A stretch of 64,000 nt of DNA from positions 22,314-86,313 of the forward strand of contig SXXL01000042.1 of NCBI GenBank assembly GCA_005789565.1. The letters are read 5' to 3'. This document shows, piece after piece, positions 50,044 to 59,266 of this stretch. Under the pieces are notes generated by a model, which worked only from the letters and a program-made list of their open reading frames with translations, was not told where the DNA came from and searched no databases. Position numbers and translations under genes: made by a program. This stretch comes from Bacteroidota bacterium. Lineage in GTDB: Bacteria; Bacteroidota; Bacteroidia; Chitinophagales; Chitinophagaceae. The stretch's first letter is position 1, and each line of letters opens with the position of its first letter.

Positions 50044-51093
50044 GCCGTTCCCCAGCATATTGAAGGCCAATACCAGTAGCATGATCGCCACGCCGGGTGC
50101 GAGTGCCAGCATCGGGTTTTGGGTGATGATGAAGTTGTAATTCTCCTTCATGATCAATCCCCAGCTGGGCATCGGAGGCTGAACACCGATCCCCAGAAAA
50201 CTCAGTCCGGCCTCTATTACGATGGCCGCGGCGAAATTGCTGGTGGCGAGGACGGTCACCGGCCCGATGATATTGGGCCAGATGTGTCGGAAGATGGTTC
50301 GCAAGGTTCCCAGTCCCAGCACACGGGTGGCTTCAATGTATTCCAGTTGTTTGAGGGCCATGACTTGTGCCCGCACCAACCTGGCCACGTTCACCCACAT
50401 GGTGAGTCCGATCGCAATGAAGATCTGCCAAAAACCTTTTCCGAGCGTGAGCGTGATCGCGAACACTAACAAGAGTGTGGGAATGCTCCACATCACGTTG
50501 ATGAACCACATGATCGCCCCGTCGGTTTTTCCTCCCAGATAACCGGCGAGAGATCCCAGCAATCCGCCGATGCCGATCGACAGTAGGACGGTGATGAGTC
50601 CCACACTCAAACTCACCCGAGTGCCCAGCAGGATCCTGCTTAAAATATCTCTTCCATATTTATCGGTACCGAGCCAAAAGGTTTGGGTTTGGATGGGTTC
50701 GGGGGCGCATTGTTTTCGGGCGACGGCGATCGGTTCGGTCAGGCTCTCATCGATCCGTTTTTCAGCCCAAAGGCTGTCTGGGGAGCTCCGGTGTTCGCGA
50801 ATGGGAATGTACTCGAATGGGTCCGGGGCACCGTTCATCCATCGTTCCCAGACGGAAACCCTGGGCGATGGTTGTTGTTTATGGATCAGCAGAAAGGTTT
50901 GCGTGAACCCGGGCTTTTCACCCCCGATCTCCAGAATGATCCGGTTGGCGTAAGGAGAGTGATCGGGCATCCACCAATAAGCGAATAGGGCCGTGAGGCA
51001 ATTGATCCCGATCCAGCCGGCTGCGACGAGGGCAAACCGATTCTTACGGAATCGGACCCAGAAACGGGATCGCCACCAGGGCTCGGTTCTCAT
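50005..51093 (-). CDS. ABC transporter permease, OppC/DppC type
   Basis: 362 residues. One N-terminal helix (FALVAAGWIGINCLTALFAYW), a long periplasmic segment, then the permease domain beginning with the usual WLGTDKYGRDILSRILLG. The EAA loop is EATRVLGLGTLRTIFRHIWPN and the end VIEAGLSFLGIGVQPPMPSWG is diagnostic of peptide/nickel-type importers. The partner permease, ATPases and binding protein are not in the window, which is common in Bacteroidota where these genes are scattered. Confidence 0.92.
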   Translation of the reverse strand: MRTEPWWRSRFWVRFRKNRFALVAAGWIGINCLTALFAYWWMPDHSPYANRIILEIGGEKPGFTQTFLLIHKQQPSPRVSVWERWMNGAPDPFEYIPIREHRSSPDSLWAEKRIDESLTEPIAVARKQCAPEPIQTQTFWLGTDKYGRDILSRILLGTRVSLSVGLITVLLSIGIGGLLGSLAGYLGGKTDGAIMWFINVMWSIPTLLLVFAITLTLGKGFWQIFIAIGLTMWVNVARLVRAQVMALKQLEYIEATRVLGLGTLRTIFRHIWPNIIGPVTVLATSNFAAAIVIEAGLSFLGIGVQPPMPSWGLIMKENYNFIITQNPMLALAPGVAIMLLVLAFNMLGNGLRDALDVRTSAV

Positions 51094-51117
51094 GAGGGAA
51101 AATTACAGTATTCGGGC

Positions 51118-52236
51118 TTATCGGACGGTTCGTCCTTTCCAGGCGTATGTTCGTCCCCGGCCGAGGAGTCCCACTGCCACCAAATACCCCGCGTGTATCG
51201 GTTGCAGCAATAAGAATAGCAAAAAGAAAACGCGTTCTTGGTATACGGTGGCAACGGAGCGGATCAGCAACCATTCGGTGATCGACTTAAAGCCCCAGAT
51301 GGCCAGCACGGCCTTACATTCGCTGGGCCAGATAAAACAGGCCAGGGTATTTGTCAGCAGTACGACATTGAACAGCCCGGTTGTCCATTGGGTGAAAAGC
51401 AATTGCTTGTTTTGATAACTGCCGGCTTTACTCACCCAGCGCACCCGTTGTTGCCAGAGGGATTTCCAGGTGGGGCAGGAGGGGGTCTTGACCAAGGCCG
51501 GAGGCGATTTTAGAAAATCTACTTGTTCGGGATAGCGGTTCATGAATTTTTCAATCAGCAGCACGTCATCGCCAGAGGCCAGTTGGTCGATACCCTGAAA
51601 TCCGCCCACAGATTCAAAAGCATCTTTTTGGTAGCAGAGGTTGGCGCCGTTGCCCAGGGCATGTTGGCCCGATCCGACCGCCCCTCCGGTAATTCCCTGA
51701 AACATGAGGTGATCGTAGCGCTGAAAGGCCTGCAGCACGCCGCTCCCGGAGGGGATCATTGATACTGGTCCCACTACACAAACCATTTCCTTGCGTTCTA
51801 AAAATGAATCGAGTGTTGCGATCCAATCGGGCGTGGGGAGGGAATCGGCATCGGTGGTGAGGATCCATTCGTGGCGGGCGGATCGGATCCCGGCCTCAAT
51901 GGCCTGCTTTTTTCCCCCGAAACCTTCCTGATTGTTTGATCGGATCAGTTTAACGGATGGATATTGCTGAACGATGGTGGGGGTTTGGTCGGCAGATCCG
52001 TCATCCAGCACGATGATCTCGATCAGATTCCGGGGGTACGACTGTCCTTGCAGCGCCTCCAGCAAAGTCGCAATATTATTTTCCTCGTTTCGGGCGGGAA
52101 TAAGAACCGTAAAGCGTCTTTGTTGTTTTGAAATCGTGGGAAGGCTGATCGGTACCCGGCTCCACTGGTAGGTGTAATTGGCCAGCAGCAGTATGTAGAC
52201 CAGGAAAAGGAACAGGGTGAGGGAGAGCATGCACAA
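51118..52236 (-). CDS. Glycosyltransferase family 2, membrane-anchored
   Basis: 372 residues: N-terminal helix (LSLTLFLFLVYILLLANYTYQ), GT-A domain with FTVLIPARNEENNIATLL, VLDDGSADQTP, the metal-binding DAD in ILTTDADSLP, and QRVRWVSKAGS typical of processive-like GT2 enzymes. Two or three C-terminal helices follow. It probably builds a lipid-linked or exopolysaccharide glycan. It may work with the assembly genes at 46.5-50 kb, though it is on the opposite strand. Its upstream region is the heptad array at 52243. Confidence 0.9.
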   Translation of the reverse strand: MCMLSLTLFLFLVYILLLANYTYQWSRVPISLPTISKQQRRFTVLIPARNEENNIATLLEALQGQSYPRNLIEIIVLDDGSADQTPTIVQQYPSVKLIRSNNQEGFGGKKQAIEAGIRSARHEWILTTDADSLPTPDWIATLDSFLERKEMVCVVGPVSMIPSGSGVLQAFQRYDHLMFQGITGGAVGSGQHALGNGANLCYQKDAFESVGGFQGIDQLASGDDVLLIEKFMNRYPEQVDFLKSPPALVKTPSCPTWKSLWQQRVRWVSKAGSYQNKQLLFTQWTTGLFNVVLLTNTLACFIWPSECKAVLAIWGFKSITEWLLIRSVATVYQERVFFLLFLLLQPIHAGYLVAVGLLGRGRTYAWKGRTVR

Positions 52237-52242
52237 ATATAG

Positions 52243-52342
52243 TTTAGTGTTTAGGGTTTAGCGTTTAGGGTTTAGCGTTTAGGGTTTAGCGTAATCAGTA
52301 ACATCCGTACAGAATCAAAATTTAATGCTAAACCCTAAACAC
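52243..52342 (+). repeat. Heptad repeat array C with inverted copy
   Basis: Seven perfect units (TTTAGTG, then TTTAGGG and TTTAGCG alternating three times) fill 52243-52291. A 16-base segment (GTGTTTAGGGTTTAGC, 52247-52262) recurs exactly inverted at 52327-52342, giving a perfect stem with a 64-base spacer. It lies between divergent genes (GT2 and acyl-CoA dehydrogenase). Array in the same GTTYRGN register as the other arrays. Confidence 0.95.
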
Positions 52343-52394
52343 CGCTCTCTAAACATTCTCTGATTGTCGTAAATTGTCTGTAATTCTTGCTCCT

Positions 52395-54185
52395 ATGTCT
52401 ACCATATCCGTACAACATCCTTTGAAAGGTGGCGAATGGTTGATTCGTCCCTCGCAGCCCTCCGAAACATTTGCACCGGAGGATTTCAACGAAGAGCAGC
52501 AAATGATCCGGGATCTGTGCACGCAGTTTCTCGATACGGAGGTGCATCCGATCATCGATCGCATCGATGCGTTGGAACCGGGACTCATGGCATCTTTGGT
52601 GCGTAAGGCCGGCGATCAGGGATTGTTGGCTACCTCCTTTCCTGAGCAGTATGGTGGATTGGGCAAAGATTTCATTTCCTCTACGATCATCAACCAATTT
52701 CTTGGGTCTGGTTTTTCCTTCTCGGTGGCCGTGGCTGCGCATACGGGCATCGGCACCCTTCCCATCCTTTATTTTGGTACGGAGGAACAGAAGCAGAAGT
52801 ATATCCCCAAGCTGATCACCGGCGAATGGGCCGGGGCTTACGGACTGACCGAACCCAACAGCGGCAGCGATGCGCTCAGTGCCCGTACCACCGCTACCCT
52901 CAGTGCGGATGGCAAGCATTACCTATTGAACGGACAAAAATGCTGGATCACCAACGGCGGCTTTGCTCAGATCTATACGGTATTCGCCAAGATCGATGGC
53001 AAGCAATTCACGGCTTTCATCGTGGAGCGCGGCATGGAGGGATTTACGCAAGGTCCCGAAGAACAAAAAATGGGCATCAAGGGGTCCTCTACGGTTCAAT
53101 TGTATTTTCAGGATTGCAAGGTTCCGGTCGAAAATGTATTGGGCGAGATCGGCAAGGGACATAAGATCGCGTTCAATATTTTGAATATCGGCCGACTCAA
53201 ACTCTGTGCCGCGGCCCTCGGTGGCGCACAGATGGCTCTGAATACCTCCATTCAATACGCCAAGACCCGCGAGCAATTCAAAAAGCCCATCGCCTCTTTC
53301 GGGGCCATTCAACAAAAATTGGCCGACATGGCCATTCTTCTTTACGTAGGCGATGCGGCCTTGTATCGCAGTGCGAAGTGGATCGATGAGAAAGAAAAGG
53401 AATTACTCGAGGAAGGCAAACCCTTTCATGAGGCCTTGCTGGGTGCGGCGGAGGAATATGCCATTGAATGTGCCATGCTCAAAGTATTTGGCAGTGAGGT
53501 ATTGGATTTTAACGTCGATGAGGGGGTGCAGATCCATGGCGGTAACGGATACAGCGCCGAGTACAGTATTTCGCGGGCGTATCGCGACAGCCGGATCAAT
53601 CGCATCTATGAAGGCACCAATGAGATCAATCGGTTGTTGACACTGGATATGACGTTGAAGCGGGCCATGGCGGGGCGATTGGATCTGATGACCTCGGCCT
53701 TCGCCATCCAAAAAGAATTGATGAGCATTCCGGATTTTGGGGAACCCGACACTTCTTTGTTTGCGGCCGAGCAGAAACTCATTGATAATTTGAAAAAAGC
53801 CATCCTGATGGTTTCCGGGGCGGCGGCGCAAAAATTAATGATGCAGCTGGAACACGAACAGGAGATTCTGATGCATTTGGCCGATATGGCCATCACGGTG
53901 TTTCATGCAGAAAGTGCCCTGTTGCGCGTGCGCAAACACACCGAGCGGGTCGGCGAGGAGAAAACGCGGTTGGCGGTGGACATTGTTCGCACTTATTTAT
54001 ACGATGCCGCCGATCAGGTGAACAAGCATGGAAAGGATGCCCTCAATGCTTTTGGCAGCGGGGATGAATTGCGGATGATGTTATTAGGGTTGAAGCGATT
54101 CACGAAAGCAGATCCCTTTAACAGCAAGGAGGCGCGTCGCCGGATCGCGGCTAAGCTCATTGATGCTGGCGGGTATTGTTTTTGA
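52395..54185 (+). CDS. Acyl-CoA dehydrogenase (long form, about 597 residues)
   Basis: FAD enzyme of beta-oxidation. Blocks are GAYGLTEPNSGSDALS, CWITNGGFAQIYTVFAK, QIHGGNGYSAEYSISRAYRDS and RIYEGTNEINRLLTLDM. Beyond the usual 380 residues a further C-terminal domain of about 170 residues is present, as in very-long-chain-type dehydrogenases. The start at ATG 52395 is preferred over an in-frame codon at 52374. Partner beta-oxidation genes are not nearby. Confidence 0.93.
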   Translation: MSTISVQHPLKGGEWLIRPSQPSETFAPEDFNEEQQMIRDLCTQFLDTEVHPIIDRIDALEPGLMASLVRKAGDQGLLATSFPEQYGGLGKDFISSTIINQFLGSGFSFSVAVAAHTGIGTLPILYFGTEEQKQKYIPKLITGEWAGAYGLTEPNSGSDALSARTTATLSADGKHYLLNGQKCWITNGGFAQIYTVFAKIDGKQFTAFIVERGMEGFTQGPEEQKMGIKGSSTVQLYFQDCKVPVENVLGEIGKGHKIAFNILNIGRLKLCAAALGGAQMALNTSIQYAKTREQFKKPIASFGAIQQKLADMAILLYVGDAALYRSAKWIDEKEKELLEEGKPFHEALLGAAEEYAIECAMLKVFGSEVLDFNVDEGVQIHGGNGYSAEYSISRAYRDSRINRIYEGTNEINRLLTLDMTLKRAMAGRLDLMTSAFAIQKELMSIPDFGEPDTSLFAAEQKLIDNLKKAILMVSGAAAQKLMMQLEHEQEILMHLADMAITVFHAESALLRVRKHTERVGEEKTRLAVDIVRTYLYDAADQVNKHGKDALNAFGSGDELRMMLLGLKRFTKADPFNSKEARRRIAAKLIDAGGYCF

Positions 54186-54188
54186 TCC

Positions 54189-54581
54189 TCAGCGACCCGA
54201 TTCGATCCAAGCTTCACCTTTGTGGCAGGTGTAGCAGTCCACCTCATTTAATTCATGTGGCTTTTTGGTCTTGTCGGTCCAGAAACTCTTTCGGTTGATC
54301 TCGATGGTCATGCGCAGCATTTTTCGGGCCGTGATCTTCATCGGTTCATTATCGGAGGCGTAGTGGAGGCTATCGGTTTGGTCGTGCAGGCGCACGTGAC
54401 AAAAATTACAGGCCACGCCCAGTCCCTTGTTGAATTGCTTCATGATACTGTCGAGCGTTTTCTCCGGGATGTCTTTTGGCAGTACCCGTAGATTTCGTTT
54501 GGGCAGTGGGTTGGCGGCGGTGAGGGCAACCAGCATCACTATGAATAGTCCCATCACGGCCACTGTCTTAGTGCGCTTCAT
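54189..54581 (-). CDS. Small di-heme c-type cytochrome (reaction-centre cytochrome subunit-like)
   Basis: 130 residues, exported (MGLFIVMLVALTAANP). Two heme motifs: CNFCH near residue 60 and CYTCH near 120. The region LDSIMKQFNKGLGVACNFCHV and MLRMTIEINRKSF resemble the Bacteroidota group related to photosynthetic reaction-centre cytochrome subunits, which are found in non-photosynthetic bacteria as soluble carriers. It overlaps the upstream S9 peptidase by 4 bp. Confidence 0.85.
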   Translation of the reverse strand: MKRTKTVAVMGLFIVMLVALTAANPLPKRNLRVLPKDIPEKTLDSIMKQFNKGLGVACNFCHVRLHDQTDSLHYASDNEPMKITARKMLRMTIEINRKSFWTDKTKKPHELNEVDCYTCHKGEAWIESGR

Positions 54582-56719
54582 GGGGTGTTGGTTTGGATCC
54601 AGCGTTGGAAGAATTCATAGGTGCGAAGCAGTTGATCGATCCGTTGGCGGTTGGCACCGCTGCGGGTGATCTCGTGGGTGGCGTTGGGGTGGCGAACATA
54701 CTCTACGGGGCGTCCCAGCACTTTCAAACTACGATAGACCATTTCACTTTGTACAAATCCTGTACGGCGATCATTATCGCCGTGAAAGATAATGTACGGC
54801 GTGGTAATATTCTCCACATAGGTAATGGGCGATTCTCGTTGCAGCACGCTGCGCGTGGGTTCTTGCCAGGGATAGCCGCCGAAATAATTGGGGATCAATC
54901 GCCACGCATTTCCTTCTCCGAAAAAAGTAGCCAGATCGTAAACGCCACGTTGCGAGCAGGCGGCGGCGAAGCGTTGATCGTGTGCGAGGATCCAGGCCAC
55001 CAGGTACCCGGCATAGGAGCCGCCGGTTACGAGTAGTTTGGTGGTATCGGTCCATCCTTCTTTTATCGTGCGTTCGAGGGCGGTGAGTACGTCGCGAGCA
55101 GGGCCGGTACCCCAGTCATTCATATTGCTTTTTAGGAATTCCAGTCCGTATCCGCCGCTGCCACGGGGGTTGCTGTACACCACGCCGTATCCTTGGCTGC
55201 AGAAATATTGATACTCGTGCCACATGCTGGCTTCGCCGGGTCCCCACATGGATGAGGGACCTCCATGAATTTCCAACAGCAATGGATATTTTTTTCCTTC
55301 TTCGTAGAAGGTGGGTTTCATCACCCAATACTCGATGGGTTGATTGAGGTCGTTGTAGAAAATATGTTTTTCGGGTCGGCTGATCTTTTTAGAGGACAGC
55401 CAAGGGCTGTTCAGTTCAGTGAGGCGTTGGGCTTTTTCTCCCTGTATATCGCTGCGGTAGAGTTCGAAGGGACTTTCGATATCGGTTTGTACATACACCA
55501 ATTGTTTGCTAAGCACCTCCAATTGGGTGATGCCGGTTTCTCCTTTCGTAAGTGGTACGATCTTATTCGCATTTAGGTCGACTCGATAGATGGGTGCTGC
55601 GCCGTTGGATTGAGCTGTGAAGAAAACGGATTTTTCGTCGGTACTCCAGCGCAGATTGTTTTTGTTTCGATCGAACGCGTAGGTTTTGATGGCGGTTGGA
55701 TCATCTACCGAGGCCACACAGAGTTCGGCGATCTGAAGGCCTTCTTCGGGGGTGCGCAGGAAGGCCATCCATTTTCCGGAGGGAGATAAGCGTACGCTGC
55801 TGTATTGGGTTTGGGGTTCTTGGAGAAGGGTGGTCCATTTTCCCCTGGCATTGATGCGTACGATCTGATTGCCTCGGGCGCGATCGGGGTGGGTGGTGGA
55901 GTCGAGTTGAGCAATCAGGATGAGATCACCGTTGGGAAGGAAGCTGGCGTTGTTGAAGCGATAATAACCTTGGGTAAGGGGTTGTGGTTTTGCATCAGGT
56001 GTGAGTCCCGTTTGGAAATAATGATTGAAGCTGAGGGTGGGATTGATGTTGGCTTCGTCCTGGAAATTGAGTCGATGTATGATGGTTGCTTTTTGGTCGT
56101 TGGCATTTTTTTCGAGGTAGGCGCGGATCTGATTGAGGTCGCCGTTGGGATCGGCTTTAGCCGGAGGTAGCGCATCGGGAAAGTTGGGTCGCTCGGAGGG
56201 CCAGGGGGGTGTGGGGCGTCCGTCGTTGAGTGCGCTGTCTTTTTGCAGGTCTTTCAGGTTGACGGAGCAGGAGAATAGCAATTGTTTGCCGTTGGGATGG
56301 AATTGCGGATTGTTGGCACCGTATCGGAAGGAGGTCAATTGTATGGGTTCGCCGCCGGCGAGGGAGAGGAGAAAGATCTGGGGTTTTCCGTCGACGGGTC
56401 GGACGAAAGCGATCTGTTTTCCGTCCGGGCTCCAGGCGGGTTGGCTGGCATTTTCTTTAGAGGTAAGCGGAAGGGGGGCTGTTTTTCCGCTGAGGTCGGC
56501 CAGCCAAAGTTGGTTGAGGTATTGGTATTCGTCCTCTTTCTTATCGGGTTCGATGGCGGTGACGGAATAGATCACTCGGTTGCCGTCGGGACTGACAGCG
56601 ATCGAACCAATGGAACGGATCTGGGTCAGGTCGGTCACCCGAACGGGGTCTTTCCCATTTTGAGCCAGTACGGGGAGGCTGATCAGGAGCCAGATCAGGC
56701 GAAACAAACGCATAGCCAA
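54578..56719 (-). CDS. Exported S9 family peptidase (prolyl-oligopeptidase type)
   Basis: 713 residues, signal peptide ending SLPVLAQ. The first 430 residues form a WD40/PD40-like propeller (IGSIAVSPDGNRVIYSVT, PAWSPDGKQIAFV). The alpha/beta hydrolase domain has the catalytic triad Ser568 (GGSYAGY), Asp650 (HGDNDRRTG) and His682 (HPNATHEI). Such enzymes cut short peptides, often after proline or acylated residues, in the periplasm. It is coupled to the small cytochrome gene downstream. Confidence 0.95.
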   Translation of the reverse strand: MAMRLFRLIWLLISLPVLAQNGKDPVRVTDLTQIRSIGSIAVSPDGNRVIYSVTAIEPDKKEDEYQYLNQLWLADLSGKTAPLPLTSKENASQPAWSPDGKQIAFVRPVDGKPQIFLLSLAGGEPIQLTSFRYGANNPQFHPNGKQLLFSCSVNLKDLQKDSALNDGRPTPPWPSERPNFPDALPPAKADPNGDLNQIRAYLEKNANDQKATIIHRLNFQDEANINPTLSFNHYFQTGLTPDAKPQPLTQGYYRFNNASFLPNGDLILIAQLDSTTHPDRARGNQIVRINARGKWTTLLQEPQTQYSSVRLSPSGKWMAFLRTPEEGLQIAELCVASVDDPTAIKTYAFDRNKNNLRWSTDEKSVFFTAQSNGAAPIYRVDLNANKIVPLTKGETGITQLEVLSKQLVYVQTDIESPFELYRSDIQGEKAQRLTELNSPWLSSKKISRPEKHIFYNDLNQPIEYWVMKPTFYEEGKKYPLLLEIHGGPSSMWGPGEASMWHEYQYFCSQGYGVVYSNPRGSGGYGLEFLKSNMNDWGTGPARDVLTALERTIKEGWTDTTKLLVTGGSYAGYLVAWILAHDQRFAAACSQRGVYDLATFFGEGNAWRLIPNYFGGYPWQEPTRSVLQRESPITYVENITTPYIIFHGDNDRRTGFVQSEMVYRSLKVLGRPVEYVRHPNATHEITRSGANRQRIDQLLRTYEFFQRWIQTNTP

Positions 56720-56779
56720 AAAATTTGGACCTCAATGTACGAAACCCCTCCTTCGCCTGAACTGATATCCATTCTTTGT

Positions 56780-56787
56780 TACCTTTG
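56780..56787 (+). promoter_or_regulatory. -7 promoter element TACCTTTG directly upstream of korB
   Basis: It matches TAnnTTTG exactly and ends four bases before the ATG at 56792. If transcription starts a few bases downstream, as usual, the mRNA would have almost no leader. Confidence 0.6.
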
Positions 56788-56791
56788 TAAT

Positions 56792-57820
56792 ATGTCTGAA
56801 GCCATGGTACAGCCGTTATTGACGGCAAAGGATTTTGCATCGGACCAGGAAGTGCGTTGGTGTCCGGGTTGTGGCGATTATTCCATCCTGGCTCAGGTTC
56901 AAAAAGTAATGCCTAGTCTGGGTATCCCCCGGGAGAACATCGTGTTCATTTCCGGGATTGGGTGCAGCAGTCGTTTCCCCTATTACATGAATACGTTCGG
57001 GATGCACTCCATCCACGGACGGGCTACTTCTATTGCTTCGGGATTGAAAGCTTCTCGTCCCGATCTCAGTGTTTGGATCATTACCGGCGATGGCGACAGT
57101 TTGAGCATCGGAGGCAACCACACCATTCATTTGCTTCGTCGGAATTTCAATGTCAACATCCTGCTCTTCAACAATCAGATCTATGGATTGACGAAGGGAC
57201 AGTATTCGCCTACATCCGAAGAACATAAGATCACGAAGAGCACGCCGATGGGCAGCATCGATCATCCGTTCAATCCCGCCGCTTTGGCCTTGGGAGCGGA
57301 TGCGACGTTTGTGGCGCGTTCGATGGACCGTGATCCGAAACATCTTCAGGCGATGTTGCTTCGGGCCAATGGGCACAAGGGTGCCTCTTTCCTGGAGATC
57401 TATCAGAACTGCAATATTTTCAACGACGGCGCATTTGAGATCTTCACCGAAAAGGGTAGTAAGGCCGCCCAAACCTTGTTCCTCGAGCAGGGGCAGCCTC
57501 TGGTCTTTGGGGCTGAGCGGGATAAAGGCATTCGTCTCAACGGATTGAAACCGGAGGTCGTCTCCTTTGCTGACGGTTTCTCGGCAGATGATTGTTGGAT
57601 CCACGACGAGACGGATCTGTATAAAGCACAAATATTGACCCGGTTGTTCGATGATCCCAACCGGGATGGACATTTCCCTCGCCCCTTTGGCGTTTTCTAT
57701 GCCACGGAGCGGGTTTGTTATGAGGATGTGATGGCCGAGCAACTGGCTGTGGCCGGAAAGAAGAAACCCGCGGATTTGGATGAGTTGTTGAGGGGGAAGG
57801 AAGTATGGGAAATTAGTTAG
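56792..57820 (+). CDS. 2-oxoacid:ferredoxin oxidoreductase, beta subunit
   Basis: 342 residues. The TPP-binding beta subunit of KOR-type enzymes: WCPGCGDYSILAQVQ with the Cys pair, ISGIGCSSRFPYYM, the TPP/Mg motif GDGDSLSIGGNHTIHLLRRN, and FNNQIYGLTKGQYSP. It helps convert a 2-oxoacid and CoA to acyl-CoA with reduced ferredoxin. I start at ATG 56792; an open frame from 56282 runs antisense to the peptidase and is rejected. No alpha subunit gene lies beside it, which is unusual. The stop TAG is formed at the edge of heptad array D. Confidence 0.92.
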   Translation: MSEAMVQPLLTAKDFASDQEVRWCPGCGDYSILAQVQKVMPSLGIPRENIVFISGIGCSSRFPYYMNTFGMHSIHGRATSIASGLKASRPDLSVWIITGDGDSLSIGGNHTIHLLRRNFNVNILLFNNQIYGLTKGQYSPTSEEHKITKSTPMGSIDHPFNPAALALGADATFVARSMDRDPKHLQAMLLRANGHKGASFLEIYQNCNIFNDGAFEIFTEKGSKAAQTLFLEQGQPLVFGAERDKGIRLNGLKPEVVSFADGFSADDCWIHDETDLYKAQILTRLFDDPNRDGHFPRPFGVFYATERVCYEDVMAEQLAVAGKKKPADLDELLRGKEVWEIS

Positions 57821-57858
57821 TTCAGAGTTCAGAGTTTGGAGTTCAGCGTTCGGAGTTA
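57816..57858 (+). repeat. Heptad repeat array D
   Basis: A truncated GTTA is followed by GTTCAGA, GTTCAGA, GTTTGGA, GTTCAGC, GTTCGGA and a trailing GTTA. The korB stop TAG (57818-57820) spans the first boundary. It lies between two plus-strand genes. Confidence 0.95.
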
Positions 57859-57935
57859 CCTGTTTTTGGTTAGTGCGGTGGTGTGGGATGCAGCGAAGTA
57901 GCGGTTCTATTCGTCTATCCGTTGATTGTCTCTAT

Positions 57936-58544
57936 ATGTTAATGCACATTCACCCGGTTGATCCGCAAGCGCGGCTGATTCGTCAGGCCGTGGATATTCT
58001 TCGCGGTGGCGGGGTGATCATTTATCCCACGGACACGGTGTACGGAATCGGGTGTGATATCTTACAAAGTCAGGCGATCGAGCGGATTTGTCGCCTCAAA
58101 GGCATCCAACCCCACAAGGCCAATCTTTCCTTCATCTGCAATGATCTCTCTCACCTGAGTGAATTCACCAAGCCCATCTCTACGCCTACGTTTCGGTTAT
58201 TGAAAGAGCATCTGCCGGGGCCATATACGTTCATTCTTCCAGCCAGCAAGATGGTGCCTCGCATCTTACAGAGTAAAAAATCGACGATTGGCTTACGGAT
58301 TCCTGATCATCCGATCGCCTTGGCTCTTGTTCGTGAATTAGGTCGGCCTATCCTAAGTACCTCCCTCCCCGGCGATCAAGTCGAGGATACCACCGATCCG
58401 GATCTGATGTACGAGAATTTCGGAAACCAAGTGGATGTCGTTATTGACGGTGGCGTGGGTGGTATCATTCCCTCCACCGTGGTGGATTGCTCGGAGGAAG
58501 AGCCGGTGTTGATTCGGGAAGGCGCGGGAGAGTGGGTGGGGTGA
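57936..58544 (+). CDS. L-threonylcarbamoyladenylate synthase-like (TsaC/YciO/YrdC family)
   Basis: About 202 residues of the YrdC fold. The opening LRGGGVIIYPTDTVYGIGCD, RICRLKGIQPHKANLSFIC, FILPASK, STIGLRIPDHPIA and GRPILSTSLP are family blocks. It lacks the extra Sua5 C-terminal domain. The function would be production of threonylcarbamoyl-AMP for tRNA t6A, but YciO-type members differ and this cannot be fixed here. I start at ATG 57936, six bases before a second ATG. The TGA stop is the first part of array E. Confidence 0.85.
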   Translation: MLMHIHPVDPQARLIRQAVDILRGGGVIIYPTDTVYGIGCDILQSQAIERICRLKGIQPHKANLSFICNDLSHLSEFTKPISTPTFRLLKEHLPGPYTFILPASKMVPRILQSKKSTIGLRIPDHPIALALVRELGRPILSTSLPGDQVEDTTDPDLMYENFGNQVDVVIDGGVGGIIPSTVVDCSEEEPVLIREGAGEWVG

Positions 58545-58603
58545 AGGGTGAAGGGTGAAGGATGAAAGGTGAAGAGTTTAGCGTTCGGAGTTTGGCAGCT
58601 TGA
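58541..58603 (+). repeat. Heptad repeat array E (unit sequence changes along array)
   Basis: In one 7-base register: GTGAAGG (x3), ATGAAAG, GTGAAGA, GTTTAGC, GTTCGGA, GTTTGGC, AGCTTGA. It links the GTGAAGG, TTTAG and TTCGGA flavours, showing that all arrays are one family. It lies between convergent genes and supplies the TGA stop of the upstream gene (58542-58544). Confidence 0.95.
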
Positions 58604-58618
58604 GAGGTGATTTAGCAA

Positions 58619-59221
58619 TCAAAACAATTTAATCTGTTCCGGTAGGATATTGAAACTGCGGCGGTGGTGGGGGGTGAGTCCGTGTTTTTCCAATGCTTTT
58701 CGGTGTGGGGCGGTGCCGTAACCTTTGTTGCGGTTCCATCCGTATTGTGGGAATTCCTCATGGAGATGAAGCATGTGTTCGTCGCGGTAGGTTTTGGCCA
58801 GGATGCTGGCGGCGGCGATGGAGGCGAATTTTCCGTCCCCTTTGATCACACACTGGTGGCCGATTTTCGGGTAGGGTTTGAAGCGGTTGCCGTCGATCAA
58901 CAGAAACGCAGGTTTCTTTTTCAGTGCGGCGATGGCCCGGTGCATGGCCAGGAAGCTGGCTTGGAGGATGTTGATCGAATCGATCTCCTCGACGGAGGCG
59001 GTGGCGATCGCGAAGGCCAGGGCTTCTTTTTCGAGGAGGGGGCGAAGGATCTCCCGGTTCTTTTCGGATACTTGTTTGGAATCGTTCAGCAGGGGGTGGT
59101 GGAAATCGGCCGGAAGGATCACGGCCGCGGCGAAAACAGGTCCGGCGTAGCAGCCTCTGCCGGCCTCGTCGCAGCCGGCTTCGCGGCGTTTTTTCTCTAA
59201 GTAGGGCGCAAGCACATTCAA
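58619..59221 (-). CDS. rnhB: Ribonuclease HII
   Basis: 200 residues. The active-site signature [20 protein letters not shown] holds Asp18 and Glu19; further acid sites are within FLLIDGNRF and [10 protein letters not shown]. It removes ribonucleotides from RNA-DNA hybrids. Length and motifs are normal. Divergent from ctaA. Confidence 0.96.
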   Translation of the reverse strand: MNVLAPYLEKKRREAGCDEAGRGCYAGPVFAAAVILPADFHHPLLNDSKQVSEKNREILRPLLEKEALAFAIATASVEEIDSINILQASFLAMHRAIAALKKKPAFLLIDGNRFKPYPKIGHQCVIKGDGKFASIAAASILAKTYRDEHMLHLHEEFPQYGWNRNKGYGTAPHRKALEKHGLTPHHRRSFNILPEQIKLF

Positions 59222-59266
59222 AGGTGTAAAAAATTAAACAGATTTACGCGTCGGCCCGTACAGAGT

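Noticed and set aside
52243..52291. TTTAGGG units as plant-type telomere DNA or contamination
   Set aside because: The array is flanked by bacterial genes, alternates with TTTAGCG and belongs to a family with other heptads nearby.
56282..56791. Upstream extension of korB
   Set aside because: It runs antisense through the start of the S9 peptidase and lacks family similarity; the promoter element and ATG at 56792 fit better.
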